From Pseudonocardia sp. ICBG1293 (GTDB lineage: Bacteria > Actinomycetota > Actinomycetes > Mycobacteriales > Pseudonocardiaceae): a DNA stretch of 64,000 nucleotides. A program made the translations under genes and the position numbers. Below are positions 53,889 to 62,764 of the stretch, piece by piece. The stretch spans positions 109,065 through 173,064 of the forward strand of contig NZ_JAHLEL010000057.1 of assembly GCF_020131355.1 (NCBI RefSeq), read 5' to 3'. How positions within the stretch are numbered: the first letter of the stretch is position 1; every line of letters starts with the position of its first letter. Below the pieces are notes generated by a model, which ran no database searches, was not told where the DNA came from, and saw nothing but the letters and a program-made list of their open reading frames with translations.

Positions 53889-54442
53889 AGCGTCGAGACG
53901 TCGTAGAGCACCAACGACGCCGGCCCCAGCGCCGCATGCGCGGCGCAGGCCGCGGCCAGCCCACGCCGCCAGCTGTCGTCGGCATAGCGCTGCAAACGGC
54001 GTTTCACCGTGGCATAGGAGACGGTCTCGACACCCGCCTCGGCCAGGACACGCAGGCTGTCGAGCTTGCTGGTCGCCTCGATGATCCGCGCCAGCACCAG
54101 GTGACAGAACACCTCATCGCCGCTGGTCGCAACGTCAAAACCGAGCTGGCCGTAGGCCGCGTTGAGCGCGTCCCACAGCGGAGTCATCCGCGAGGAGGCG
54201 ATCGGCAACGGCCCCGATCCACTCGCCGCCGCCACAGCAGCACCGGCCTCGCCCAGGTCGAGTTCCAGCTCGCCCTGTCCACCGGCCAGGCGCTGGCGGG
54301 CCGCAGCCTTGAGCGCTTCGACCGCGTCCGGGTCGTGGGCGGAGCCCAGGTGCTCGATATCGCGGGAGCCAGCCCGTGAGCCGTGCACGATCTGGACCGC
54401 AGTCGCTCCCGACCCGGTCCGCACCGTGCGCACGTACGCCAC
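53889..54442 (-). pseudogene. IS1634-type transposase, 3' truncated
   Basis: The N-terminal ~185 codons of an IS4-superfamily/IS1634 transposase: YVRTVRTGSGATAVQIVHGSRAG, then LVLARIIEATSKLDSLRVLAEAG, ending at LVLYDVSTLE, just at the first catalytic Asp region. The IS3 right end cuts it at 53888. Its catalytic core is lost, so it is dead. Confidence 0.82.
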
Positions 54443-54533
54443 AGACCCGAGCCTACGAACCCTCGTTTAGACGTCGTTTCAGAAGTGGTGGGCCCGGTTC
54501 TGCCGGTGACGGCGGGGCTGGCAGCATCGGCTG

Positions 54534-55127
54534 ATGGTCGCGCCTCGTGTGTCTGAGAAGACGAAGATTTTCGAGTTGGAGATCGTCCTGACCGAGGTGG
54601 TGCCGGCGGTCCGGCGTCGGGTGCAGGTGCCGGGCGAGGTCGACTTGGCGGTGTTACACGAGGTGGTGCAGTCAGTGATGGGCTGGACGAACTCTCATCT
54701 GCACGAGTTCGAGATCGTCGGGCGCCGCTACGGGATCCCAGACCCGGACTGGCCCGGACAGGATGTCGCCGACGAGACGAAAGAGAAGCTGTTTCGGCTG
54801 GTCAAGGCTGGTGACCGGTTCGGTTACGTCTACGACTTCGGTGACAACTGGGCCCACGAGATCACCGTCGAGGCGGTCGCGGCCGTCGAGCCGGGAGTGT
54901 GCTATCCGCGATGCGTCGCCGGGCAGGGGGCGTGCCCGCCCGAGGACGTCGGCGGGATCGGGGGGTATGAGGACTTCCAGGCCGTGCTCGCCGACCCTGA
55001 CCATCCCGACCGCGCCGAGCGCCTGGAGTGGGCGGGCGGGCCGTTCGACCCGCACCGCTTCGACCCTGACGAGGCCGACCGGGCCTTGGAGTGGCTGGCC
55101 TGGCGGCCGCTGGCCCCGACCTCGTAG
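54534..55127 (+). CDS. Plasmid pRiA4b ORF-3-like passenger protein
   Basis: 197 residues of the PF07929-type family: FELEIVLTEVVPAVRRRVQVPG at the start, then GWTNSHLHEFEIVGRRYG and DRFGYVYDFGDNWAHEI, GEDYPR-like cysteine segment VCYPRCVAGQGACPPEDVGG. Such proteins are common accessory genes of mobile elements; their activity is unproven. It lies entirely inside IS-B, convergent with the transposase, 31 bp apart. Confidence 0.85.
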   Translation: MVAPRVSEKTKIFELEIVLTEVVPAVRRRVQVPGEVDLAVLHEVVQSVMGWTNSHLHEFEIVGRRYGIPDPDWPGQDVADETKEKLFRLVKAGDRFGYVYDFGDNWAHEITVEAVAAVEPGVCYPRCVAGQGACPPEDVGGIGGYEDFQAVLADPDHPDRAERLEWAGGPFDPHRFDPDEADRALEWLAWRPLAPTS

Positions 55128-55158
55128 GCGAGTGCCTCAGCGAGGGCTGGGTCGACCA

Positions 55159-56004
55159 TCACTTCGGCTTCGGCTTCGGCTTGGTGAGGCGGCGGTGGCA
55201 GATCAGGGCGCAGGCCAGCGATAACAGCGCGGTGATCGTGGATTCGGCGCGGTCGTAGCGCAGCGCGAGGCGGCGGAAGTCCAGCAGCCAGGACATGGTG
55301 CGCTCGACGACCCAGCGGACCCGCCCGAGCCGGGTGGAGTCCTCGATCCCGCGCCGGGCGATCCGCACCCCGATCCCACGCCCACTCAGGTAGCGGCGGC
55401 AGCGGGGATAGTCGTAGCCCTTGTCGGCGTGCACCTTGTCCGGCCGACGTCGCGGACGCCCCGGCTGTCCCGCCCGTTCGCGGACGCCGGGGTTGGTGTC
55501 CAGCAGCGGGGCGAGCATCCGACTGTCGTGGGCGTTCGCCCCGGTGACCAGCGCATGCAGCGGGAGCCCGCCTCGGTCGCAGAGCACGTGGTACTTGCTG
55601 CCCGCCTTCCCGCGATCGGTCGGCGAGGGCCCGGTGGCCTCGCCGCGGCGCTTGGCCCGCACGCTCACGCTGTCCACCGCCGCCCGCGACCAGTCCAGCA
55701 GGCCCTGCTGGGCGAGGCGGTCGAGCATCACCCGGTGCAGCTGGGCCCAGACCCCGGCCTGCTGCCACTGCCGTAGCCGCCGCCAGCAGGTCACTCCGGA
55801 CCCACAGCCGAGCTCGGCGGGCAGCGCGTTCCAGCTGATCCCGGTCTTGAGCACGAACACGATCCCGGCCAGAGCGGCCCGATCCGGCACCCGCGGACGG
55901 CCTGTCCGTCCCCGCTTGTGCTTGCGCGGCTTGGGCAGCAGCGGCTCCACCAGCGCCCACAGCTCGTCGCTCACCAATCGCTCGACACAAGATCGCCGCG
56001 CCAC
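55159..56004 (-). CDS. IS5-family transposase of IS-B
   Basis: 281 residues. N-terminal VSDELWALVEPLLPKPRKHK and VLKTGISWNALP, then the DDE core: Asp in AAVDSVSVRAKRRGE, Asp in VHADKGYDYPRC and Glu in RWVVERTMSWLLDFRRL. The frame is complete, with a Lys-Pro repeat tail. It presumably acts on the GAGGTCGTTTCAGAA ends, including those of the two MITEs. Unrelated in detail to the IS-A enzyme. Confidence 0.92.
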   Translation of the reverse strand: MARRSCVERLVSDELWALVEPLLPKPRKHKRGRTGRPRVPDRAALAGIVFVLKTGISWNALPAELGCGSGVTCWRRLRQWQQAGVWAQLHRVMLDRLAQQGLLDWSRAAVDSVSVRAKRRGEATGPSPTDRGKAGSKYHVLCDRGGLPLHALVTGANAHDSRMLAPLLDTNPGVRERAGQPGRPRRRPDKVHADKGYDYPRCRRYLSGRGIGVRIARRGIEDSTRLGRVRWVVERTMSWLLDFRRLALRYDRAESTITALLSLACALICHRRLTKPKPKPK

Positions 56005-56075
56005 GACCGGACATGATCAGCTACCAGCGCCGATCCACACAGGACCGACACGCCGACTTCTGAAACGACCTCTAA

Positions 56076-56196
56076 GAGGTCATTTCAGAACGAGGTCGAC
56101 GTGTCTGTTGTAGACGACAAGCGGCTATCTGACCTGCCGTTTGATCTGTCGTCGAGGGGTCAATGGAAACTCGACAAGTCGTTCTGAAACGACCTC
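56076..56196. mobile_element. 121-bp MITE, copy 2
   Basis: Same 121 bp as copy 1, here flanked by TAA on both sides (56073-56075 and 56197-56199). It lies directly against the right end of IS-B, and its right-hand TAA was used as part of the IS701 target. Confidence 0.85.
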
Positions 56197-56199
56197 TAA

Positions 56200-57602
56200 T
56201 ACTCCAGCCGCACTTCGTTAGCTGAGCTGTCTTCGTCGTCGATAGTGGCTTTCGCGGGCTCGGTGTTGGTGGCGACGTCGCCAGGTCGACCAGGCCCAGC
56301 ACGGCGCCTGGGTGGGAATGTGGATCAGAGGTGCCAGGAGACGTCGGATCTCGGCGAGGGTGAGCGGGATGAGCCCGTGATCAGGTCTTTTGGGGCGATC
56401 GCCGCGGTGACCGAGAGGTAGGCGTGGGCGAGAATAGCCAGGGTGACGTGGCGGTACCAGGCGTCGTAACGCCGCACTTGATAGTGGTCGAGCCCGACCT
56501 CGTTCTTCGCGGTCTGGAAGCACTCCTCGATCGCCCACCGCGTGCCGGCGACGCGGATGAGGTCGTCGTCGGTGGTGCCGGGCGGGCCGGCGCACAGGTA
56601 GTAGGCCAGATCGGGCTCCTCGCCGGCGGAGAGCTGTGTGTCGGTGAGGATCTGACGTCGGACCAGTAGCCATCGGCCCCATCCGGCCGGGGCGTTCTCG
56701 GGCGGATACAGCGAGGCCACGGCCCAGTCGTAGAAGCGTTCTCCCTTCACACCCGGACCGGCTGAGCGGCGCTTCCACGCCCGTCCGGGAGCGCGGGCGA
56801 CCAGGTCGTCGGCCCGTCGTGAGCCGCTGATCTGACAGATGTCGGCGTCCAGGGACAACGGGACGGACTGGCTGCGCGGAACCGCGACGACGTAGCCGAT
56901 CCGGCGCTGCTCGCACCAGGTGCGGAACTTGTAGTCCTGCCCGTATGCCTCGTCCGCGGTCACCCATCCTGCGGGAACCCCGGCATCGAGGGCACGGCCG
57001 AGCATTTCCTTGGCCAGCGTGGCCTTGGTGGCGAACTCGATCTCCTCAGGCACCGCCGCGGCTCGGCAGCGTTCCCGATCACCGGTCCAGGACTTGGGCA
57101 GGTAGAGCTCGCGGTCGATCAACGTCCGGCCCTTGCTCGTGGCATAGGCACAGAAGACTCCGAGCTGGCAGTTCTCCACCCGCCCGGCAGTGCCCGAGTA
57201 CTGGCGCTGCACCCCCGCCGACTTCGTCCCCTTCTTCAGGAACCCGGTCTCATCGACGATCAGCACCCCACCGGACTCGCCGAGGTGCTCGACGACGTAA
57301 TCCCGCAGGTCATCACGGACACCGTCGACATCCCAGGTCGCGGAGTTGAGCAGCCGCTGCATCCCATCCGGAGTCGTGTCACCGGCGACCTCGGCCAGCG
57401 TCCACCCGTTCTTCCCCGCCAACGGCGCCAACAACCCCCGCACATACGCCCGCGCCCGACGCCGCGGTTCCGTCCGGAAGAACCGGCCCGCCACCAGCCC
57501 GAACAGCCCATCCAGGCCACCGGCCCACGCCTCGAGATCCTCCTCCACCTGCACAAGATCGAAGCTTAGCGCACATCAACATCACAAACTGCGGCTGGAG
57601 TA
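56200..57602 (-). mobile_element. IS701-family insertion sequence
   Basis: 1,403 bp with inverted repeats TACTCCAGCCGCA (56200-56212) and its complement at 57590-57602. It is flanked by a CTAA duplication (56196-56199 and 57603-57606), the 4-bp target usual for IS701. The duplication includes the last base and right TAA of MITE copy 2, so IS701 arrived after the MITE. Confidence 0.85.
56218..57554 (-). pseudogene. IS701 transposase, frameshifted near the C-terminus
   Basis: A 409-residue frame from GTG 57554 shows the family core: VDETGFLKKGTKSAGVQRQYSGTAGR, WVTADEAYGQDYKFR and RWAIEECFQTAKNEVGLDHYQVRRYDAW. At about 56371-56386 the usual ending (GLIPLTLAEIRRLLAPLI, then WSTWRRRHQHRARESHY) moves to another frame and stops at 56218, while the original frame runs into SSRSPSPRSD and stops at 56325. 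The DDE core is intact, so some activity may remain. Confidence 0.78.
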
Positions 57603-57634
57603 CTAAGCCGAACGGGTAGCGCTAGCCTGATCGT

Positions 57635-58651
57635 GTGGCTATGGCTCTCATCACCGGCGGCGGCTCGGGTCTCGGCGCGGCACTGGCCGACCGACTGGCC
57701 GCGCGCGGACACGACCTCCTGTTCGTCACCCGCGACCCCGACCGGGTGGCCGATCCCGCCCGGGCGCTGTCCGTCCGGTACGGCGTCCGGGCCGACGTCC
57801 TGGTCGCCGACCTCGGTACCCGGCACGGCCTGTTCCGCCTGGAGGCCTACCTCACCGGCCCCGAGGCGCCCGCCGTGGACGTCCTGGTCCACGATGCGTT
57901 GTCCGAGGCACCCGGCATCGCCTCGGTCGCGCCCGAGGAGCAGCAGGCCCGGATCGGTCTCGGCGTGACGGCGACGATGCGCCTCACCCACGCCGCCCTC
58001 CCCGGCATGCTGCGCCGCCGCGCCGGCGGGATCGTCGCCCTCGGCGGGTCCTGCGCCCCGGCCGACGGACCCGCGACCGAGTGGGCGGTCTCCTTCGTCT
58101 CCGCGCTGGCCCCGACCGTGCTGGCCGGCGGGGTGCGGGTCGTCGCCGTCCGCGCCGACGACCGGGCGTACTGGGGCGCGGCGGCGGCCGAGGCCGTCCT
58201 GGCCGACCTCGACGCCGGCGTCGTCGTCAGCGAGCCGCAGGCCGAGCCGCGCCGCCCGATGGCGGGCCGGCGTGCGGTCTCGGCCGGGGTCCGTGCCGCC
58301 CGCCGCGGCGTGGAGCTGCTCGCGGACGCGACCTGGACGCCGCCCGCACCGGTGGCCGCTCCGGTGACGGCGCCCGTCGCGCCGGCCACCGTGGTCGGCT
58401 CCGTTCCGCAGCCCTCACCCGGGGAGCTGCTGGGCGGCGCGACCGGACGGACCGCGGTCCGGCTGCCCGACCTGCCGTCGCGCCCGGGAGCGGGCCGCGC
58501 GGTCTCCGCGGCCACCGACTGCGGCCGGCACTGGGCGGCCGGGTCGACGCGGACCGCGCAGCAGCGCGCCCGTGCCGCCGCCGCGGCCCGCGACCGCTCG
58601 CGCAGCCACCAGGACTCCGCGCACACCACGGCGACGGTCACCAGCTCCTGA
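57635..58651 (+). CDS. Degenerate SDR-fold protein with long tail
   Basis: 338 residues. The Rossmann entry ALITGGGSGLGAALADRLAARGHDLL is intact, but the catalytic YxxxK found in the relative at 61434 (YPADK) is GPATE here, so Tyr and Lys are lost. The Asn/Ser positions are also changed (LGGSCAPADG). An Ala/Pro/Arg-rich tail of ~110 residues is added. It may be a non-catalytic nucleotide-binding protein. TAGCCT lies six bases before the GTG (leaderless), only about 20 bp from the IS701 end, so its -35 region has been replaced. Confidence 0.75.
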   Translation: MAMALITGGGSGLGAALADRLAARGHDLLFVTRDPDRVADPARALSVRYGVRADVLVADLGTRHGLFRLEAYLTGPEAPAVDVLVHDALSEAPGIASVAPEEQQARIGLGVTATMRLTHAALPGMLRRRAGGIVALGGSCAPADGPATEWAVSFVSALAPTVLAGGVRVVAVRADDRAYWGAAAAEAVLADLDAGVVVSEPQAEPRRPMAGRRAVSAGVRAARRGVELLADATWTPPAPVAAPVTAPVAPATVVGSVPQPSPGELLGGATGRTAVRLPDLPSRPGAGRAVSAATDCGRHWAAGSTRTAQQRARAAAAARDRSRSHQDSAHTTATVTSS

Positions 58652-58684
58652 CCGACCGCGGGAGCGGCGCGGGATGATGTCCCG

Positions 58685-59686
58685 GTGACGACCACCGGGA
58701 CCCCGCCGCTGCCGAAGGCCGAGCTGCACCTGCACATCGAGGGCACGCTCGAACCCGAGACCGTGTTCGAGCTGGCCCGCCGGCACGACGTCGAGCTGCC
58801 GCACGCCTCGGTGGAGGACCTGCGGGCCGCCTACGACTTCGCCGACCTCCAGTCCTTCCTCGACGTCTACTACGCCAACATGGCCGTCCTGCGGACCCGC
58901 GACGACTTCGCCGAGCTCGCGTCGGCGTACCTGCGGACCTGCCCGGAGCAGGGCGTCCGGCACGTCGAGATGTTCTTCGACCCGCAGGCGCACACCGCTC
59001 GCGGCGTCCCGATCGGCGACGTCGTCGGGGGCCTCACCGACGCGATCGACCACCACGCGGGCGAGGTCTCCGCGGGCCTGATCCTGTGCTTCCTGCGCGA
59101 CCGGTCGGCGGCCGAGGCCGAACAGACCCTGCGGGCGGCGGAGCCGTACCTGGACCGGATCGTCGGGGTCGGGCTCGACTCGGCCGAGGTCGGGCACCCG
59201 CCGTCGAAGTTCGTCTCCGTGTTCGACCGCGCCCGCGAGCTGGGGCTCAAGCCGGTCGCGCACGCCGGGGAGGAGGGGCCGGCCGGCTACGTCACCGAGG
59301 CGCTCGACGAGCTGGGGGTGCTGCGGGTCGACCACGGCATCCGCGCCATCGAGGACGACGCGCTGGTCGCCCGCCTGGTGCGTGAGCGCACCCCGCTGAC
59401 GGTCTGCCCGCTGTCCAACGTCCGGCTGGCCTGCGTCCCCGGCATCGGGCTGCACCCGCTGCCGGAGATGCTCGCGGCCGGGCTGAACGTGTCGGTGCAC
59501 TCCGACGACCCGGCCTACTTCGGCGGGTACGCCGACGCGAACTACGCCGCGGTCCGCGAGGGACTCGGCTTCACCGACGAGCAGCTCCGCACGCTGGCCA
59601 CGAACTCGTTCACCTCGTCGTTCCTCGACGACGTGGCCACGGAGCGCCTGATCGGTGAGGTCGACGCCTGGGGCGCCGACCGCTAG
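58685..59686 (+). CDS. Adenosine/adenine deaminase
   Basis: 333-residue amidohydrolase of purine salvage. Metal and catalytic residues: ELHLHIEGT (HxH), AHAGEEG (His, Glu), VDHGIRA (His) and HSDDPAYFGGY (Asp). The DDPAYFGGY form is more like adenine deaminases of the Aah1 type than animal adenosine deaminase, so adenine may be the substrate. GTG start with weak ribosome site. Its TAG overlaps, base for base, the stop of the convergent monooxygenase gene (CTAG at 59683-59686). Confidence 0.9.
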   Translation: MTTTGTPPLPKAELHLHIEGTLEPETVFELARRHDVELPHASVEDLRAAYDFADLQSFLDVYYANMAVLRTRDDFAELASAYLRTCPEQGVRHVEMFFDPQAHTARGVPIGDVVGGLTDAIDHHAGEVSAGLILCFLRDRSAAEAEQTLRAAEPYLDRIVGVGLDSAEVGHPPSKFVSVFDRARELGLKPVAHAGEEGPAGYVTEALDELGVLRVDHGIRAIEDDALVARLVRERTPLTVCPLSNVRLACVPGIGLHPLPEMLAAGLNVSVHSDDPAYFGGYADANYAAVREGLGFTDEQLRTLATNSFTSSFLDDVATERLIGEVDAWGADR

Positions 59687-61281
59687 GCCGTCGCGGCGAG
59701 CCGGACCGGGCGCAACGGATGCAGCGGGCGCCCGGCACCGGTCCGGCCCCGCTCGACGTCGAACGGCGACAGCCGGAACCGCCGGGTGCGCAGCTGGTAC
59801 TCCGCGGTGTTCGCCGGCCACATGACGACGTTGACGCCCTCGTCGTTCTGGTAGTAGCTCGCGCAGCCGCCGGTCTCGTACACGGTGCGGGCCGAGCGGC
59901 GCCGGATCCGCCGGGTCCACCGCTCCTCGACGGAGGGGTTCACGTCGAGCGCGCGGATGCCCTCGGCCGCCATCCGGCACACGGCGTCGGCGACGTAGCG
60001 CGCCTGCGCCTCGGAGAACAGCAGTGTCGAGCTGGCCCCGCTGGTGGCGTTCGGGCCCTGCATGAGGAACAGGTTGGGGAAGCCGGGGTAGCTCATTCCC
60101 AGGTAGGCACGCGGGTAGGCGCCCCAGTGGTCGTGCAGCGAGCGACCGTGCGCGTCGTGGATGCGGCGCGCGATCGGTGCGGTCGCCCCCACCTCGAACC
60201 CGGTGGTCAGCACGATCGCGTCGACCTCCGCGCGGCTGCCGTCGCCGGAGACGACGGTCCGCCCCTCGACCCGGGCGAGCCCGCCGGTGTGCAGCGTCGT
60301 GTTCGGCGCGCTCACCGCGGGCAGGTAGTCGTTCGAGACCAGCGGCCGTTTGCAGGCGTAGTCGAAGTCGGGGGTCAGCCGGGCCCGCAGGCGCGGGTCG
60401 GGGGTCTGCGCCGCGAGGTGCCTGCGGCCGACGCGGGTGAGCGCCTCGCGCAGCAGCCGTGAGCGCCGGGTGGCGGCGAGCAGCTCGGCACCCACGTAGA
60501 TGACGTCGAACTGCATCCGGCACAGCAGGGGGTTCGCCGCCAGGGCACGACGGGTGCGCTCGCCGACCGGACGCTCGGGCTTGGGCAGGATCCAGGCCGG
60601 GGTGCGCTGCAGGACGTGCAGCTCGGCGACGCGCGGCTGCAGCTCGGGCACCAGCTGCACCGCCGTCGCCCCCGTCCCGACGACCGCGACGCGCGAACCG
60701 GCGAGGTGTGCGTCGTGGTCCCAGCGGGCGGAGTGGAACACCGGCCCGGGGAAGTCGGCGAGACCCTCGACGTCGGGCAGCTTCGGGTCGGCGACCAGCC
60801 CGGCCGCGCTGACCAGCACGTCCGCGGTGAACTCCCCGGACGGCGTCGTGATCCGCCAGCGGGCGCCGACGGGGTCCCAGCGCGCGGAGAGCACGTCGGC
60901 GTCGAAACGGACGTGGTCGAGCAGCCCGGTCGAGCGGGCCAGCCGCCGTGCGTAGTCCTGCACCTCGTGGCCGGGCGCGTAGAGGTCGCTCCAGTCCGGG
61001 TTGGTCATGGCGCGCAGCTGGTAGAGCGGCGAGGGCGTGTCGACCCCGACGCCGGGGTAGGTGTTGTCGCGCCACACCCCGCCGACGTCGTCGGCCCGCT
61101 CCAGCAGGACGAAGTCGTGCACACCCCGCCGCAGCAGGGCCAGGCCCACGGCGAGTCCGGTGAAACCCGCCCCGACGACGGCGACCCTGGAGTGACGGGG
61201 CGACGGGCCGCTCGGCGCGTCGGAGGCGCCGGGGGAAGCGGGATCGACCGGCCGCTGGATCGGCAGCGCCTCGGACGTCAT
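59683..61281 (-). CDS. Flavin-containing (Baeyer-Villiger-like) monooxygenase
   Basis: 532 residues. VAVVGAGFTGLAVG binds FAD, VAVVGTGATAVQ binds NADPH, and the FPGPVFHSARWD segment is the FxGxxxHxxxW fingerprint of class B monooxygenases. It probably oxygenates ketones or related carbonyls, but no substrate can be named. A ~25-residue disordered leader precedes the FAD motif. ATG at 61281 was chosen as the last start before the domain with no conflict. Divergent from the SDR gene. Confidence 0.9.
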   Translation of the reverse strand: MTSEALPIQRPVDPASPGASDAPSGPSPRHSRVAVVGAGFTGLAVGLALLRRGVHDFVLLERADDVGGVWRDNTYPGVGVDTPSPLYQLRAMTNPDWSDLYAPGHEVQDYARRLARSTGLLDHVRFDADVLSARWDPVGARWRITTPSGEFTADVLVSAAGLVADPKLPDVEGLADFPGPVFHSARWDHDAHLAGSRVAVVGTGATAVQLVPELQPRVAELHVLQRTPAWILPKPERPVGERTRRALAANPLLCRMQFDVIYVGAELLAATRRSRLLREALTRVGRRHLAAQTPDPRLRARLTPDFDYACKRPLVSNDYLPAVSAPNTTLHTGGLARVEGRTVVSGDGSRAEVDAIVLTTGFEVGATAPIARRIHDAHGRSLHDHWGAYPRAYLGMSYPGFPNLFLMQGPNATSGASSTLLFSEAQARYVADAVCRMAAEGIRALDVNPSVEERWTRRIRRRSARTVYETGGCASYYQNDEGVNVVMWPANTAEYQLRTRRFRLSPFDVERGRTGAGRPLHPLRPVRLAATA

Positions 61282-61433
61282 GGGCTCGACGGTAAAGGCT
61301 TCGTGATGCAGCGGCACGCGAGAGCGGCCCGTCTCACGAGGTCGCCGCACACCCCTGTCGCACGGGTCACACCCGACGCGTCGGTGACCGTCGCGCCTGC
61401 GCCGGTCGGGTGCGGACGCACTACGCTCCCCGG

Positions 61434-62207
61434 GTGCCCTCCGTCATGATCACGGGCGCGTCGTCGGGGATCGGGGCCGCGTTCGCCGATCGGCTCGCCG
61501 CCGACGGCCGCGACCTCGTGCTGGTGGCGCGCGACGCCGACCGTCTCCAGGCCGCCGCCCAGCGTTACCGCGACCTCGGGGTGGCGGTCGAGGTGCTGCC
61601 GGCCGACCTGTCGGAGCCGGACCAGCGGGCCCGGGTCGTGCGCCGCCTCGCCGATCCCGACGTCGCGCCGGTCGACCTGCTCGTCAACAACGCCGGGCTC
61701 GCGCTGGGCTCCTCGTTCCTGGACCTCGACGCGGCCGACCTGGCCCGCCAGCTGCAGGTCAACGTGGCCGCCGTGCTGGAGCTGACCCGGGCCGCGCTGC
61801 CCGGGATGGTGGACCGCGGCACCGGCGCGGTGCTGAACGTGGCCAGCGTGGCGGGCTTCCTGGCCGGGCGCGGGTCCACCTATCCGGCCGACAAGGCCTG
61901 GGTCATCTCCTTCACCGAGGGTGTCGCCGCGTCGCTGCAGGGCACCGGCGTGCGCGCGATGGTGCTGTGCCCCGGCTACGTGCGCACCGAGTTCCACGAG
62001 CGGGCCGGCATCGACGTCGGCGCCCGTCGCGGCCCGCTGTGGCTGGAGGCCTCGCAGGTCGTCGACGAGGCGCTCGCCGACCTCGCCCGGGGCCGGGTCG
62101 TCTCGGTGCCCTCCACGCAGTACAAGGCGATCGTGGGGGTGACCGGGGTGCTGCCCCGCGGCCTCCTGCGACGCATCACGGCGACGTTCGACAGGGATCG
62201 CACATGA
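61434..62207 (+). CDS. Short-chain dehydrogenase/reductase
   Basis: 257 residues, classical SDR: MITGASSGIGAAFADRL at the cofactor site, VDLLVNNAGLALG, Ser in NVASVAGF and catalytic YPADK. It probably oxidises or reduces an alcohol/ketone with NAD(P). TACGCT at 61422-61427, six bases before the GTG, suggests a leaderless transcript. Its stop overlaps the pyrE ATG, so it opens an SDR-pyrE-TrmH operon. Confidence 0.9.
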   Translation: MPSVMITGASSGIGAAFADRLAADGRDLVLVARDADRLQAAAQRYRDLGVAVEVLPADLSEPDQRARVVRRLADPDVAPVDLLVNNAGLALGSSFLDLDAADLARQLQVNVAAVLELTRAALPGMVDRGTGAVLNVASVAGFLAGRGSTYPADKAWVISFTEGVAASLQGTGVRAMVLCPGYVRTEFHERAGIDVGARRGPLWLEASQVVDEALADLARGRVVSVPSTQYKAIVGVTGVLPRGLLRRITATFDRDRT

Positions 62208-62764
62208 GCTCCGCACACACCGACCGCTCCCGGCTCGCCGCGCTGGTCCGGGAGATCGCCGTCGTCCACGAGCGGGTCACGCTCTCCTCCGGGGCGGAGG
62301 CCGACTACTACATCGACCTGCGCCGCGTCACGCTGCACCACGAGGCGTCGCCGCTGATCGGACGGCTGCTCCGCGAGCTCACCGCGGACTGGACCTACCG
62401 GTCGGTCGGCGGGCTGACGCTGGGCGCGGACCCGGTCGCGACGGCGGTGCTGCACGCGGCGGCGGCCGAGCCGGACACCGACCCGGTGGACGCCTTCGTC
62501 GTCCGCAAGGAGACGAAGAAGCACGGCATGCAGCGGCTCATCGAGGGCCCGGACATCACCGGTCGTCCGGTGCTCGTCGTCGAGGACACCTCCACCACCG
62601 GCGGGTCGGTCCTGACCGCGGTCCGTTCGGTGCTGGAGGCCGGCGCCGACGTGGTCGGCGTGTGCACCGTCGTCGACCGCGACACCGGCGCCCGGCAGGC
62701 CGTCGAGGCCGAGGGCGTGCCCTACCGCGCGCTGCTGGGGTTGGCCGACCTGCAGCTGGGATGA
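62204..62764 (+). CDS. pyrE: Orotate phosphoribosyltransferase
   Basis: Makes orotidine monophosphate from orotate and PRPP in pyrimidine synthesis. 186 residues with the PRPP-binding VLVVEDTSTTGGS, GGLTLGADPVATAV and the flexible-loop FVVRKETKKHGMQRLIEG. Overlaps both neighbours by ATGA, so it is translated in series with the SDR and TrmH genes. Confidence 0.95.
   Translation: MSSAHTDRSRLAALVREIAVVHERVTLSSGAEADYYIDLRRVTLHHEASPLIGRLLRELTADWTYRSVGGLTLGADPVATAVLHAAAAEPDTDPVDAFVVRKETKKHGMQRLIEGPDITGRPVLVVEDTSTTGGSVLTAVRSVLEAGADVVGVCTVVDRDTGARQAVEAEGVPYRALLGLADLQLG

Larger units (their letters stand above)
54470..56072. mobile_element. IS5-family element with passenger gene (IS-B)
   Basis: 1,603 bp between inverted repeats GACGTCGTTTCAGAAGT (54470-54486) and, inverted, GAGGTCGTTTCAGAAGT (56056-56072), 16 of 17 matching. 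It carries a convergent pair: a pRiA4b ORF-3-like gene and a DDE transposase. The first 15-16 bases of the repeats match those of the 121-bp MITE. The flanking triplets are TTA and TAA, not an exact duplication. Confidence 0.75.
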
